The translations under genes were made by a program, and so were the position numbers. Source: Nemertoderma westbladi (Eukaryota; Xenacoelomorpha; Nemertodermatida; Nemertodermatidae). From it: a stretch of 48,678 bases of DNA. The notes beneath the pieces were generated by a model. That model was not told where the DNA came from. It made no database searches and was given only the letters and a program-made list of their open reading frames with translations. Where the stretch lies: contig JAUCBJ010007610.1 of the NCBI GenBank assembly GCA_032718475.1, positions 1 to 48,678 of the forward strand, read 5' to 3'. This document shows positions 21,711-32,907 of this stretch, one piece after another (within the stretch, counting starts at the first letter, position 1; every line of letters begins with the position of its first letter).

Positions 21711-24700
21711 TGGTTAGTTATGGAATAGTAAATGGTAAACCTCATCTTATACGGCTCACACATAAACTGGTACCGCACATTACAGTAGGAGTTAGTATGG
21801 AATAGTAAATGGTAAACCTCATCTTATACGGCTCACACATAAACTGGTACCGCACATTACAGTAGGAGTTAGTATGGAATAGTAAATGGTAAACCTCATC
21901 TTATACGGCTCACACATAAACTGGTACCGCACATTACAGTAGGAGTTAGTATGGAATAGTAAATGGTAAACCTCATCTTATACGGCTCACACATAAACTG
22001 GTACCGCACATTACAGTAGGAGTTAGTATGGAATAGTAAATGGTAAACCTCATCTTATACGGCTCACACATAAACTGGTACCGCACATTACAGTAGGAGT
22101 TAGTATGGAATAGTAAATGGTAAACCTCATCTTATACGGCTCACACATAACTGGTACCGCACCTTACAGTAGGTGTTGAGTTAGTATGGAATAGTAAATG
22201 GTAAACCTCATCTTATACGGCTCACACATAAACTGGTACCGCACCTTACAGTAAGAGTTAGTATGGAATAGTAAATGGTAAACCTCATCTTATACGGCTC
22301 ACACTCACACATAAACTGGTACCGCACATTACAGTAGGAGTTAGTATGGAATAGTAAATGGTAAACCTCATCTTATACGGCTCACATATAAACTGGTACC
22401 GCACCTTACAGTAGGAGTTAGTATGGAATAGTAAATGGTAAACCTCATCTTATACGGCTCACACATAAACTGGTACCGCACCTTACAGTAGGAGTTAGTA
22501 TGGAATAGTAAATGGTAAACCTCATCTTATACGGCTCACACATAAACTGGTACCGCACCTTACAGTAGGAGTTGAGTTAGTATGGAATAGTAAATGGTAA
22601 ACCTCATTTTATACGGCTCACATATAAACTGGTACGGCACCTTACAGTAGGAGTTAGTATGGAATAGTAAATGGTAAACCTCATCTTATACGGCTCACAC
22701 ATAAACTGGTACCGCACCTTACAGTAGGAGTTGAGTTAGTATGGAATAGTAAATGGTAAACCTCATCTTATATTATACGGCTTACACATAAACTCGTACC
22801 GCACCTTACAGTAGGAGTTGAGTTAGTATGGAATAGTAAATGGTAAACTTCATCTTATACGGCTCACATATAAACTGGTACGGCACCTTACAGTAGGAGT
22901 TAGTATGGAATAGTAAATGGTAAACCTCATCTTATACGGCTCACACATAAACTGGTACCGCACCTTACAGTAGGAGTTGAGTTAGTATGGAATAGTAAAT
23001 GGTAAACTTCATCTTATACGGCTCACATATAAACTGGTACGGCACCTTACAGTAGGAGTTAGTATGGAATAGTAAATGGTAAACCTCATCTTATACGGCT
23101 CACACATAAACTGGTACCGCACCTTACAGTAGGTGTTGAGTTGTATGAAATAGTAAATGCTAAACCTCATCTTATATTATACGGCTCACACATAAACTGG
23201 TACCGCACATTACAGTAGGAGTTAGTATGGAATAGTAAATGGTAAACCTCATTTTATACGGCTCACATATAAACTGGTACGGCACCTTACAGTAGGAGTT
23301 AGTATGGAATAGTAAATGGTAAACCTCATCTTATACGGCTCACACATAAACTGGTACCGCACATTACAGTAGGAGTTGAGTTAGTATGAAATAGTAAATG
23401 CTAAACCTCATCTTATATTATACGGCTTACACATAAACTCGTACCGCACCTTACAGTAGGAGTTAGTATGGAATAGTAAATGGTAAACTTCATCTTATAC
23501 GGCTCACATATAAACTGGTACGGCACCTTACAGTAGGAGTTAGTATGGAATAGTAAATGGTAAACCTCATCTTATACGGCTCACACATAAACTGGTACCG
23601 CACCTTACAGTAGGAGTTGAGTTAGTATGGAATAGTAAATGGTAAACTTCATCTTATACGGCTCACATATAAACTGGTACGGCACCTTACAGTAGGAGTT
23701 AGTATGGAATAGTAAATGGTAAACCTCATCTTATACGGCTCACACATAAACTGGTACTGCACCTTACAGTAGGAGTTAGTATGGAATAGTAAATGCTAAA
23801 CCTCATTTTATACGGCTCACACATAAACTGGTACCGCACCTTACAGTAAGAGTTAGTATGGAATAGTAAATGGTAAACCTCATTTTATACGGCTCACATA
23901 TAAACTGGTACCGCACCTTACAGTAGGAGTTAGTATGGAATAGTAAATGGTAAACCTCATTTTATACGGCTCACACATAAACTGGTACCGCACCTTACAG
24001 TAGGAGTTAGTATGGAATAGTAAATGGTAAACCTCATTTTATACGGCTCACATATAAACTGGTACCGCACCTTACAGTAGGAGTTAGTATGGAATAGTAA
24101 ATGGTAAACCTCATTTTATACGGCTCACATATAAACTGGTACCGCACCTTACAGTAGGAGTTAGTATGGAATAGTAAATGGTAAACCTCATTTTATACGG
24201 CTCACACATAAACTGGTACCGCACCTTACAGTAAGAGTTAGTATGGAATAGTAAATGGTAAACCTCATTTTATACGGCTCACATATAAACTGGTACCGCA
24301 CCTTACAGTAGGAGTTAGTATGGAATAGTAAATGGTAAACCTCATTTTATACGGCTCACATATAAACTGGTACCGCACCTTACAGTAGGAGTTAGTATGG
24401 AATAGTAAATGGTAAACCTCATTTTATACGGCTCACATATAAACTGGTACCGCACCTTACAGTAGGAGTTAGTATGGAATAGTAAATGGTAAACCTCATT
24501 TTATACGGCTCACACATAAACTGGTACCGCACCTTACAGTAGGAGTTAGTATGGAATAGTAAATGGTAAACCTCATCTTATACGGCTCACATATAAACTG
24601 GTACTGCACCTTACAGTAGGAGTTAGTATGGAATAGTAAATGGTAAACTTCATCTTATACGGCTCACACATAAACTGGTACCGCACATTACAGTAGGAGT

Positions 24701-27391
24701 TAGTATGGAATAGTAAATGGTAAACCTCATCTTATACGGCTCACACATAAACTGGTACCGCACCTTACAGTAGGAGTTAGTATGGAATAGTAAATGGTAA
24801 ACTTCATCTTATACGGCTCACACATAAACTGGTACCGCACATTACAGTAGGAGTTAGTATGGAATAGTAAATGGTAAACCTCATCTTATACGGCTCACAT
24901 ATAAACTGGTACTGCACCTTACAGTAGGAGTTAGTATGGAATAGTAAATGGTAAACCTCATTTTATACGGCTCACATATAAACTGGTACCGCACCTTACA
25001 GTAGGAGTTAGTATGGAATAGTAAATGGTAAACCTCATCTTATACGGCTCACACATAAACTGGTACCGCACCTTACAGTAGGAGTTGAGTTAGTATGGAA
25101 TAGTAAATGGTAAACCTCATTTTATACGGCTCACATATAAACTGGTACGGCACCTTACAGTAGGAGTTAGTATGGAATAGTAAATGGTAAACCTCATCTT
25201 ATACGGCTCACACATAAACTGGTACCGCACCTTACAGTAGGAGTTGAGTTAGTATGGAATAGTAAATGGTAAACCTCATCTTATATTATACGGCTTACAC
25301 ATAAACTCGTACCGCACCTTACAGTAGGAGTTGAGTTAGTATGGAATAGTAAATGGTAAACTTCATCTTATACGGCTCACATATAAACTGGTACGGCACC
25401 TTACAGTAGGAGTTAGTATGGAATAGTAAATGGTAAACCTCATCTTATACGGCTCACACATAAACTGGTACCGCACCTTACAGTAGGAGTTGAGTTAGTA
25501 TGGAATAGTAAATGGTAAACTTCATCTTATACGGCTCACATATAAACTGGTACGGCACCTTACAGTAGGAGTTAGTATGGAATAGTAAATGGTAAACCTC
25601 ATCTTATACGGCTCACACATAAACTGGTACCGCACCTTACAGTAGGTGTTGAGTTGTATGAAATAGTAAATGCTAAACCTCATCTTATATTATACGGCTC
25701 ACACATAAACTGGTACCGCACATTACAGTAGGAGTTAGTATGGAATAGTAAATGGTAAACCTCATTTTATACGGCTCACATATAAACTGGTACGGCACCT
25801 TACAGTAGGAGTTAGTATGGAATAGTAAATGGTAAACCTCATCTTATACGGCTCACACATAAACTGGTACCGCACATTACAGTAGGAGTTGAGTTAGTAT
25901 GAAATAGTAAATGCTAAACCTCATCTTATATTATACGGCTTACACATAAACTCGTACCGCACCTTACAGTAGGAGTTAGTATGGAATAGTAAATGGTAAA
26001 CTTCATCTTATACGGCTCACATATAAACTGGTACGGCACCTTACAGTAGGAGTTAGTATGGAATAGTAAATGGTAAACCTCATCTTATACGGCTCACACA
26101 TAAACTGGTACCGCACCTTACAGTAGGAGTTGAGTTAGTATGGAATAGTAAATGGTAAACTTCATCTTATACGGCTCACATATAAACTGGTACGGCACCT
26201 TACAGTAGGAGTTAGTATGGAATAGTAAATGGTAAACCTCATCTTATACGGCTCACACATAAACTGGTACTGCACCTTACAGTAGGTGTTAGTATGGAAT
26301 AGTAAATGCTAAACCTCATTTTATACGGCTCACACATAAACTGGTACCGCACCTTACAGTAAGAGTTAGTATGGAATAGTAAATGGTAAACCTCATTTTA
26401 TACGGCTCACATATAAACTGGTACCGCACCTTACAGTAGGAGTTAGTATGGAATAGTAAATGGTAAACCTCATTTTATACGGCTCACACATAAACTGGTA
26501 CCGCACCTTACAGTAGGAGTTAGTATGGAATAGTAAATGGTAAACCTCATCTTATACGGCTCACATATAAACTGGTACTGCACCTTACAGTAGGAGTTAG
26601 TATGGAATAGTAAATGGTAAACTTCATCTTATACGGCTCACACATAAACTGGTACCGCACATTACAGTAGGAGTTAGTATGGAATAGTAAATGGTAAACC
26701 TCATTTTATACGGCTCACATATAAACTGGTACCGCACCTTACAGTAGGAGTTAGTATGGAATAGTAAATGGTAAACCTCATTTTATACGGCTCACACATA
26801 AACTGGTACCGCACCTTACAGTAGGAGTTAGTATGGAATAGTAAATGGTAAACCTCATCTTATACGGCTCACATATAAACTGGTACTGCACCTTACAGTA
26901 GGAGTTAGTATGGAATAGTAAATGGTAAACTTCATCTTATACGGCTCACACATAAACTGGTACCGCACATTACAGTAGGAGTTAGTATGGAATAGTAAAT
27001 GGTAAACCTCATCTTATACGGCTCACACATAAACTGGTACCGCACCTTACAGTAGGAGTTAGTATGGAATAGTAAATGGTAAACTTCATCTTATACGGCT
27101 CACACATAAACTGGTACCGCACATTACAGTAGGAGTTAGTATGGAATAGTAAATGGTAAACCTCATCTTATACGGCTCACATATAAACTGGTACTGCACC
27201 TTACAGTAGGAGTTAGAATGGAATAGTAAATGGTAAACCTCATCTTATACGGCTCACATATAAACTGGTACTGCACCTTACAGTAGGAGTTAGTATGGAA
27301 TAGTAAATGGTAAACCTCATCTTATACGGCTCACATATAAACTAGTACCGCACCTTACAGTAGGAGTTAGTATGGAATAGTAAATGGTAAA

Positions 27392-27393
<2 letters not shown>
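21711..27393. repeat. 77/82 bp satellite array, left part
   Basis: The unit is about 77 bp, beginning TTAGTATGGAATAGTAAATG, with the core CTTATACGGCTCACACATAA and the end ACTGGTACCGCACATTACAG. There are roughly 70 copies. Two 5 bp expansions create 82-87 bp variants: TGAGT in GGAGTTGAGTTAGTAT, and TTATA in CTTATATTATACGG. Point variants (ACATA/ATATA, GGTACC/GGTACG/GGTACT, CATTACAG/CCTTACAG) recur in the same order, revealing block duplications: the CTTACACATAAACTCGTACC unit type lies at 22781 and 25294 and again at 23426 and 25939, both 2513 bp apart. Stops fill all frames, so it is non-coding. The array is cut at 27393 by the LINE and resumes at 35378. Confidence 0.97.
22540..26300. repeat. 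Higher-order duplication inside the satellite (2513 bp offset)
   Basis: A block of at least 1.2 kb near 22540-23790 reappears at 25053-26303. Three independent marker variants at 22781/25294, 23426/25939 and 23751/26264 give the same 2513 bp offset, so the blocks are colinear. This indicates unequal exchange of about 32 units at a time. Confidence 0.75.

Positions 27394-27448
<55 letters not shown>
27394..27448. repeat. Poly-T tract of 55 bases at the LINE 5-prime junction
   Basis: It is uninterrupted T between the satellite word GTAAACC and the first LINE base. It is on the 5-prime side of a plus-strand LINE, not the 3-prime side where a poly-A tail would be. Confidence 0.95.
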
Positions 27449-27453
<5 letters not shown>

Positions 27454-27541
27454 AGGCCTGCCGACAATAAGACCAAGAAAGATACCGGTACTAGGCCTAT
27501 ACAGTTTTTATCCCTGAGTCAGACTACAGCCAGACAGCACA

Positions 27542-28893
27542 ATGTCCCCGCTCTTAATCTCCACAGTTTTCATCGTTCTGGGTCGTTTCGTTGTGGCAGA
27601 ACCATCCGATCCGCGGGGTAACCCTGCAACCCACCCAATACCCGTATTGGACTGGTTTGCGGAACACCCTGTCGCTACCGTTTCGAACTGCCGCGCCGAA
27701 TCGACGGAGATGTGGTCGACGAGTGGATTTAGCCTCTACTGCTCTCGTCGGGGAAGAAGATCTTGGGTCTCCTCTCCACGATCTAGAGGCCTAATCGCTA
27801 AACTCTGTCTACTGTCTCTGGCTGGGGATATTGAGACCAACCCAGGACCCAGCAGGACGCGGGCCCCGAAGATCAACTGTCCCGTCTGTCAACGAGGAAC
27901 AAACTCTCGGAGTAAGATCGTCCAATGCGAGAGTTGTGACACATTTGTACATTTAAAATGTTACCGTAGGAAACTCAGTAATTTATTCTCCACCGGAAAC
28001 AATCTTGAACCAAGTTTTCTCTGCAATAGCTGTATTTTTACCGAACTTCCCTTTCATGATACAATTTTAGAATCAGAAACCGACGATTCATTTCTCACAT
28101 CGCCTCTGCAAACTCCAAGTGATGCTGAGAGTGAAACTTTTAATTTTTTTAAGAAAAAAGGTCTGCATTTTTTGCACTTAAACGCACGATCTCTGCTTCC
28201 AAAACTTTCCGAAATTCGTATTTTAATCAATAAATCCAACCCAGCAGTTTTAACAATCTCTGAAACTTGGCTCGATGATAGTGTTTCTGATGGAGAAATT
28301 TATATTGATAATTACGTAGTTTTACGTAAGGATAGGGACAGACACGGTGGTGGTGTCTGTACTTACATTCGATGTGATTTAGCTTTTAATCGTAGGGAAG
28401 ATTTAGAGACTTGTGACGAAGTTTTACTGGTGGAACTTTTACTTCCTAAAACTAAACCTATTTTAATCGGTACTTTATATCGGCCCCCTAAACAATCAGA
28501 TTTTTTGCAAAATTTTGAAAATACAATTTTATGTAATCTTAGGTCAGACTGTGAAATATATTTCTTAGGTGATTTTAATATCTGTTACCATCACAAAGCA
28601 TCCCCCATCTGTAAACAGTACCAAAGTATTTTAAATTTGTTTGGTTTAAAACAAATTATTCGAGATTCTACCAGAATTACCAGTAAAACTTCTACTTTAC
28701 TAGATCACATCCTTTGTAATAATACCGATATTATTTCTCAATCTGGGGTTTTACCTATAGGTCTAAGCGATCATTTTATAGTTTTTTGCACAAGAAAGAC
28801 AGAAAAATCTTTTTTCGGGGATCATAAAACAGTAACAGTTAGGTCTATGAAAAATTACAGCAAGGAATGCTTTTTAAGTTTGTTAGTTAATTC
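27542..28893 (+). CDS. LINE ORF, N-terminal half: 2A-like peptide, PHD finger, APE endonuclease (interrupted)
   Basis: The ATG at 27542 is about 95 bp into the element. Residues 1-19 (MSPLLISTVFIVLGRFVVA) look like a signal peptide. Residues 95-103 are GDIETNPGP, a 2A-like ribosome-skipping motif. A PHD-type C4HC3 finger uses C113, C116, C129, C132, H137, C140, C161 and C164. An APE-like endonuclease follows with N214 (HLNARS), E241 (ETWLDD), D344 and N346 (LGDFN), and D410-H411 (SDHF). Its job in LINEs is to nick target DNA and start target-primed reverse transcription. The frame is cut at VNS by the P element; the reading frame then runs 76 bases into its terminal repeat and stops at 28969. 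The rest of the protein resumes in frame at 32908. 2A in CR1-type LINEs is known from sea urchin and other invertebrates. Confidence 0.88.
27824..27850 (+). other. 2A-like ribosome-skipping motif GDIETNPGP
   Basis: This fits the D-x-E-x-N-P-G-P consensus exactly, with the hydrophobic run LCLLSLA just upstream, as usual for active 2A peptides. Skipping would fall between Gly102 and Pro103, releasing a 102-residue signal-peptide-like leader and starting the PHD-endonuclease-RT protein with Pro. Confidence 0.85.
28886..28893. repeat. P-element target-site duplication, left copy (GTTAATTC)
   Basis: It is identical to 32900-32907. An 8 bp duplication is the hallmark of the P superfamily. Both copies are part of the LINE coding sequence. 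Confidence 0.9.
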
Positions 28894-29022
28894 ATGGAAT
28901 ACTAAATATACACGGAACCGCATTAGTGTTATTTTTTCGGCCCCGATATTTTTTTTAATAAAATGGTAGTATATGCCATAGAAAACTCAGAAAAAAATTT
29001 AAGCAAATTTGACCGGAGCGTT
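28894..29022. repeat. P element left terminal inverted repeat
   Basis: It pairs with 32769-32899 from ATGGAATACTAAATATA through ACGGAACCGCATTAG, CGGCCCCGATATT and TATATGCCATAGAAA to GACCGGAGCGTT. It is much longer than the 31 bp repeats of the Drosophila P element. Confidence 0.9.
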
Positions 29023-29093
29023 TCCATGGAAACCGGGCAAACATAAAATTTCTAGGTTTTGCCATGAATTAATTATTTTTTCCATCTACTACC

Positions 29094-31281
29094 CTATTTA
29101 TTTTTCAATATGTGAAATATATTGCAGCAAAGATGTACAAATCCATCACTCGGAAAACACAATCCCCCTCTGTCACGAAACGAAATGTAGCGAATATTCG
29201 TGGAACTTGATTGGGATTTATCTTTTAGATCGCATCTGGTACATGAACACAACGCATCTGAATTAGGAATTGACTGAACTGCCCATCCAGCCACGTCTGA
29301 AATAATCAATAGAGATTCGTCGTCGAATATATCAAAATCATCATCTGTTGATAGTTTCGTAATTATTGGTCGTATATCTTCACTATTAGTTTTATCAAGG
29401 CAGTCAATGACATCTTGGTTGGATTGTAGAGCTGCTTTGATTTGAATTATCTTGTTTGAGTTAGTGGCTTCCCGCAGACTTACAAGGAAGCGACCTCCCG
29501 ACATCTGCGATATTTGCTGAAATGTAACTCAATTTCATCGTCTCCAAGGACTGCCAGGTTAAATAATTGGTATTCGAGTTTGTTGAAGACCAAATCTAGG
29601 ACCTTAATTGTGTTAGCAACTGTTAGTATGAGCGCTGAAAATGTCTGCGAAGTGAACCCTGCTTTATTTGAAGACTTCCACCTTGTCAGCCAGTCAAGGA
29701 AGGTTTGAAGGAAACTTTGCCGCTCACTGTCATAACGACTGAGTGTTCTTGTGTATGGATTAGACGTATTATGTTTACAGTTCATAAACTCCCAGAACAG
29801 TCTAATAACACGGAAGTAATCAGCTGTGTCATTATGGAAGTTCTCTGTGCCACCACCCAAATACAATCTGAGGGCATCGATAGTACTATCATGGTACAGG
29901 TTGAGCATAAGCTGGGTGTTTTGCTTGCGCTTTCCAACGTTGATTGTTGCATATGTCAGCTTGTGGGCTTTTCGCAGATTGACTGAAGAATCACAATTAA
30001 TTATCTCTGTATCCATCTGATACACCATACGAACATCAGACATCGACACTTTAGCATTTGCTCCTATTTGAAATACGTCATTCATATAACTCCACTTAAA
30101 TTCAGGAGGATAAAAAATGCCGGTGTTAAATAAGTTATTTCGTGTATTCTTCATGAGGTGATTATAATCAAACAACGGAATTATATCACAAAGCTCTGGT
30201 TCATATATAATCTTTGAGTAAGCATTGACATTAACTGAAAGGCCATCAGTAACAAACACTCGTGGCTGAAACTCGGCCTCTTTTAAATGTTTCACAACTT
30301 CCTTGAATTCTTTTATCAACATGTCTCCAGTTAATGTATCGTAACATGACACTGACTTGACAATTATTCCATTTCCCCCACTTAGACCTCTTACCATAAT
30401 ATCCAGCAGGGTCAATGGTGATTCAATAATACCTCCTGCACTAAATATTGATTCTCTCTGTAAGTAAATTTCATCCGCGTATATTACAACATTCTGATCC
30501 ATACCAATGCTCTTTAGAAGTGTATAAACTTTTACATCACCTCTTGTCAACTTTTCAAAGAATGAAATGCTGGGTAGGTTCGGCATCAGCTTCAAGAGCT
30601 CTTTATATCCATTCCTGCTCTTATAACGTAGAATAAGACACTTTCTAATGATATTCTTGGGGAATATTCCTATCTTTTTATAATTGCGGTACTCGTCTAG
30701 AAATTCCATGAAATCTGAGTCAAAATTAGGCAATGAATGAAACTTGACCTCATTCATTAGCCTAAGCAAAACGCTTTTCTTCTGAACTTTATTATACCCA
30801 CTTTTGTTACGTGGTAAATAGCTAAAATTAACGAGGGGTATTTTAGAGGTATTTTGAGAAACAATAAAGTACGTCGTTGAGATCTTAAGGAAGTAATTCA
30901 GTTTTAGATTTTCGGGGGAAATTTCATAAATCATAATTCCATCTTCACTTTCAACATCACACCTACACGCATGTACCTCTCTATTCTTAAAAACATCCTC
31001 GTCTTCAATCCATTTCTTTATATTTCCCAACTGCCACTCCAATTTGTCTTCTTCAACTAATTTTCTATTTTCGAGTAGGTTGTATAGTGTGGGATCAACT
31101 TTTCGTTTAGTTGGTGACTTTCGTAGTGGGGATGGTAATGGCACAACCAATGTAAATATTGATGGAATTGATTCCTTTTTGAGATTGGAACTTCGAAACT
31201 GCAAATTTCTGTTCATCATAAAATCCTTCGGCTCGAAGTGAACTTTACAAATTCGATCTTTATCGTAATCGAATTCTCGAC
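29094..31281 (-). CDS. P-element transposase, exon 2 (THAP C-terminus plus catalytic region; probable frameshift)
   Basis: Exon 2 starts after the acceptor TTTTTTCGTTAG and opens with the end of the THAP domain (ICKVHFEPKDF, then LKKESIPSIF). The main frame runs to a stop at 29480. The catalytic RNase H-like fold is suggested by ADEIYLQ (Asp308 of the spliced protein) and VTDGLS (Asp384). P/THAP9-type motifs include DYNHLMKNTRNN and TADYFRVIRLFWEFMN. At about 29505-29515 the frame switches: HFSKYR continues best as MSGGRFLVSLREATNS in the frame 29504-29094, which ends with a C-terminal domain containing two Cys pairs and DRGGLCFPSD. So one base is probably lost. A GTAAGT at 29478-29483 (minus) could be a splice donor instead. 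The role is cut-and-paste transposition binding the terminal repeats. Confidence 0.82.
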
Positions 31282-32332
31282 CTAACGAAAAAATAATCTA
31301 AAATAGTTTATATGGCTAGAGTTCCGCCCGTGCCAGTATTTCTATTTCACATTGCAATGTAAACTAATTACTACTGAATACAAAAACTCGAATCAATAAT
31401 CAATTAAATATTCAAAAAATTTGTATTACTAGCTAATTTATAATTTCTAAATAACTATCGGTAGTATTTAAAAAATTTTTTTAAAAATTTGGTATTAAAT
31501 TTAGTGTTATAAATGTTATAGTTTCAGGTATCTAGCAATTTTTAAGGTAGCTAGTATTTTTATAACATAGGTGTAGCTTGTGTGACCATTTTCTAAATTT
31601 AAATTTTTATTTTTTCGATTTTTATTATTGGAAAGTGTTATAGAACATAAGTAGATAGATATGTTGTATTTATGGTAGCAAGTGTTTTTTTTTTACGAGC
31701 GAGCATCTTTTGAAACTATAAAAATGTTGAAATATTTGGCAATAAATTGTTAAAAGTTGAAATCTGATTTTTTTTTAATTACTAGCTAATTTAAAATTAA
31801 AAAATAATTAGCTATATGTTCTAGATCATTTTATTTTTTATTTTATTCTAGAATAGTTAAATAACTTTTATATGGTGTTCTATAACTAATATTGAAGCCA
31901 TAGTAACAATGATTAAGGAATATACACACATACGCATGTGGCATACGGATAGCCGTTTTTTTAACTAGCTAGTATTTTTTGAAATTATAAAAAAATGTGA
32001 AAACATTGATTCTAGAATGTTTTCCAATATTAAAAAAACACTAAATAAAATATTATTTTTTTTATTTTTAAAATACTAGCTAGTGAAAAAAATACTACTA
32101 GATGTCAGAAAAAATGTATACTAAGGTTCTAGAACAATCACCAATGTTCTAGAACATAATAAAATGCAACAAAACCAAATAAAAAGACATACACATTTTT
32201 TAAATTTGCTGTACCATGGATCTAGGCCTACTGTACACAACACATACCATACTACTGTACCGGTACCGGTAGTACCAAATATATAACATGTCATAGAACA
32301 TTTTATGCGTGATATAATAATAAAATCCTTAC
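31282..32332 (-). other. Intron of the P-element transposase
   Basis: The donor CCAG/GTAAGG and acceptor TTTTTTCGTTAG/GT bound 1051 bp of AT-rich sequence. Joining at these sites is phase 1 to phase 1 and rebuilds the THAP spacing C5, C8 ... C50, H53. The intron has several GCTAGT/ACTAGCTA words and no ORF of note. Confidence 0.85.
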
Positions 32333-32447
32333 CTGGCGTATTTAGCCCCTGACGAATCGCTTGTTTCCATTCATTGCAAACAGCAACATCAATAGGAAAC
32401 CGGTGCAAATGGTCTTTTGACTTGCATACTAAACAAGTACGTGGCAT
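32333..32447 (-). CDS. P-element transposase, exon 1 (THAP zinc finger N-terminus)
   Basis: ATG at 32447. It encodes MPRTCLVCKSKDH, then HRFPID and NEWKQAI, the conserved start of a THAP domain (C5-x2-C8, HRFP, W). The exon is 115 nt, 38 codons plus one base, and is spliced to exon 2, which supplies C50-x2-H53 and the HF-DF motif. THAP domains bind the transposon ends and are standard in P transposases and in THAP9. Without splicing the frame reads into the intron and stops at 32121. Confidence 0.85.
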
Positions 32448-32768
32448 GATGTAGATAGTTCACTATGTGTAGCCAGTGAAGTAATGAAGACCCTACTGTG
32501 TAGAGACTAAAGGTTACCGCGATGTACTGGTTAATTGTAATCGAAAAATTATCGGTTAAAATATTGTTTTAAAATAGTGCAGCTGTAGCTAGTTGTGGTA
32601 ATAATAATATTGTTGAAAACCAACGCATCAATATTACAACAGCGCAGTTCAAGAATAATGGCAGTACTTCTTGTTGCCATAGAAATATATCGCAAATAAG
32701 ATTAAATCGCCCCCAACACAGCAATTCTTGTTGGCAAATATGAAAACTTTGACGGATTATATCTCGAG
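32448..32768 (-). other. P-element 5-prime untranslated/promoter region
   Basis: Sequence between the transposase ATG and the right terminal repeat, AT-rich. The 86-codon minus frame across 32569-32829 overlaps the terminal repeat and looks like chance. No clear TATA box stands out. Confidence 0.4.
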
Positions 32769-32899
32769 AACGCTCCGGTCGAATTTGCTTAAATTTTTTT
32801 TCTGGGGTTTCTATGGCATATACTACCACTTTATTGAAAAAAATATCGGGGCCGAAAAAATAACACTAATGCGGTTCCGTCTATATTTAGTATTCCATG
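32769..32899. repeat. P element right terminal inverted repeat
   Basis: It is the inverse partner of 28894-29022. Its last bases CCATG provide the artificial ATG (32897) in front of the second LINE half-ORF. Confidence 0.9.
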
Positions 32900-32907
32900 G
32901 TTAATTC
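32900..32907. repeat. P-element target-site duplication, right copy (GTTAATTC)
   Basis: It is identical to 28886-28893. The LINE codons Val-Asn-Ser are repeated on both sides of the insertion. Confidence 0.9.

Larger units (their letters stand above)
28894..32899 (-). mobile_element. P-element-superfamily DNA transposon inserted in the LINE ORF
   Basis: This 4.0 kb element has inverted terminal repeats of about 130 bp (28894-29022 and 32769-32899), an 8 bp target duplication and a minus-strand two-exon transposase with THAP domain. The ends read ATGGAATACTAAATATAC on the left and, inverted, CATGGAATACTAAATATAG on the right, so the terminal base is ambiguous by one (a 9 bp reading AGTTAATTC/GGTTAATTC is the alternative). 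Terminal repeats differ at only a few sites. The transposase appears frameshifted, so this copy may be immobile unless helped. Confidence 0.9.

Noticed and set aside
29009-29266. 85-codon plus-strand ORF and similar short ORFs opposite the transposase
   Set aside because: Antisense shadows of the P-element coding exon with no features of their own.
29478-29483. GTAAGT on the minus strand as donor of a second transposase intron
   Set aside because: The downstream frame 29504-29094 already overlaps this point and reads a conserved-looking SGGRFLVSLREATNS through it, so a one-base frameshift is simpler. Not excluded without RNA data.
32569-32829. 86-codon minus ORF at the right P terminus
   Set aside because: It overlaps the terminal repeat and upstream region and lacks any recognised motif.
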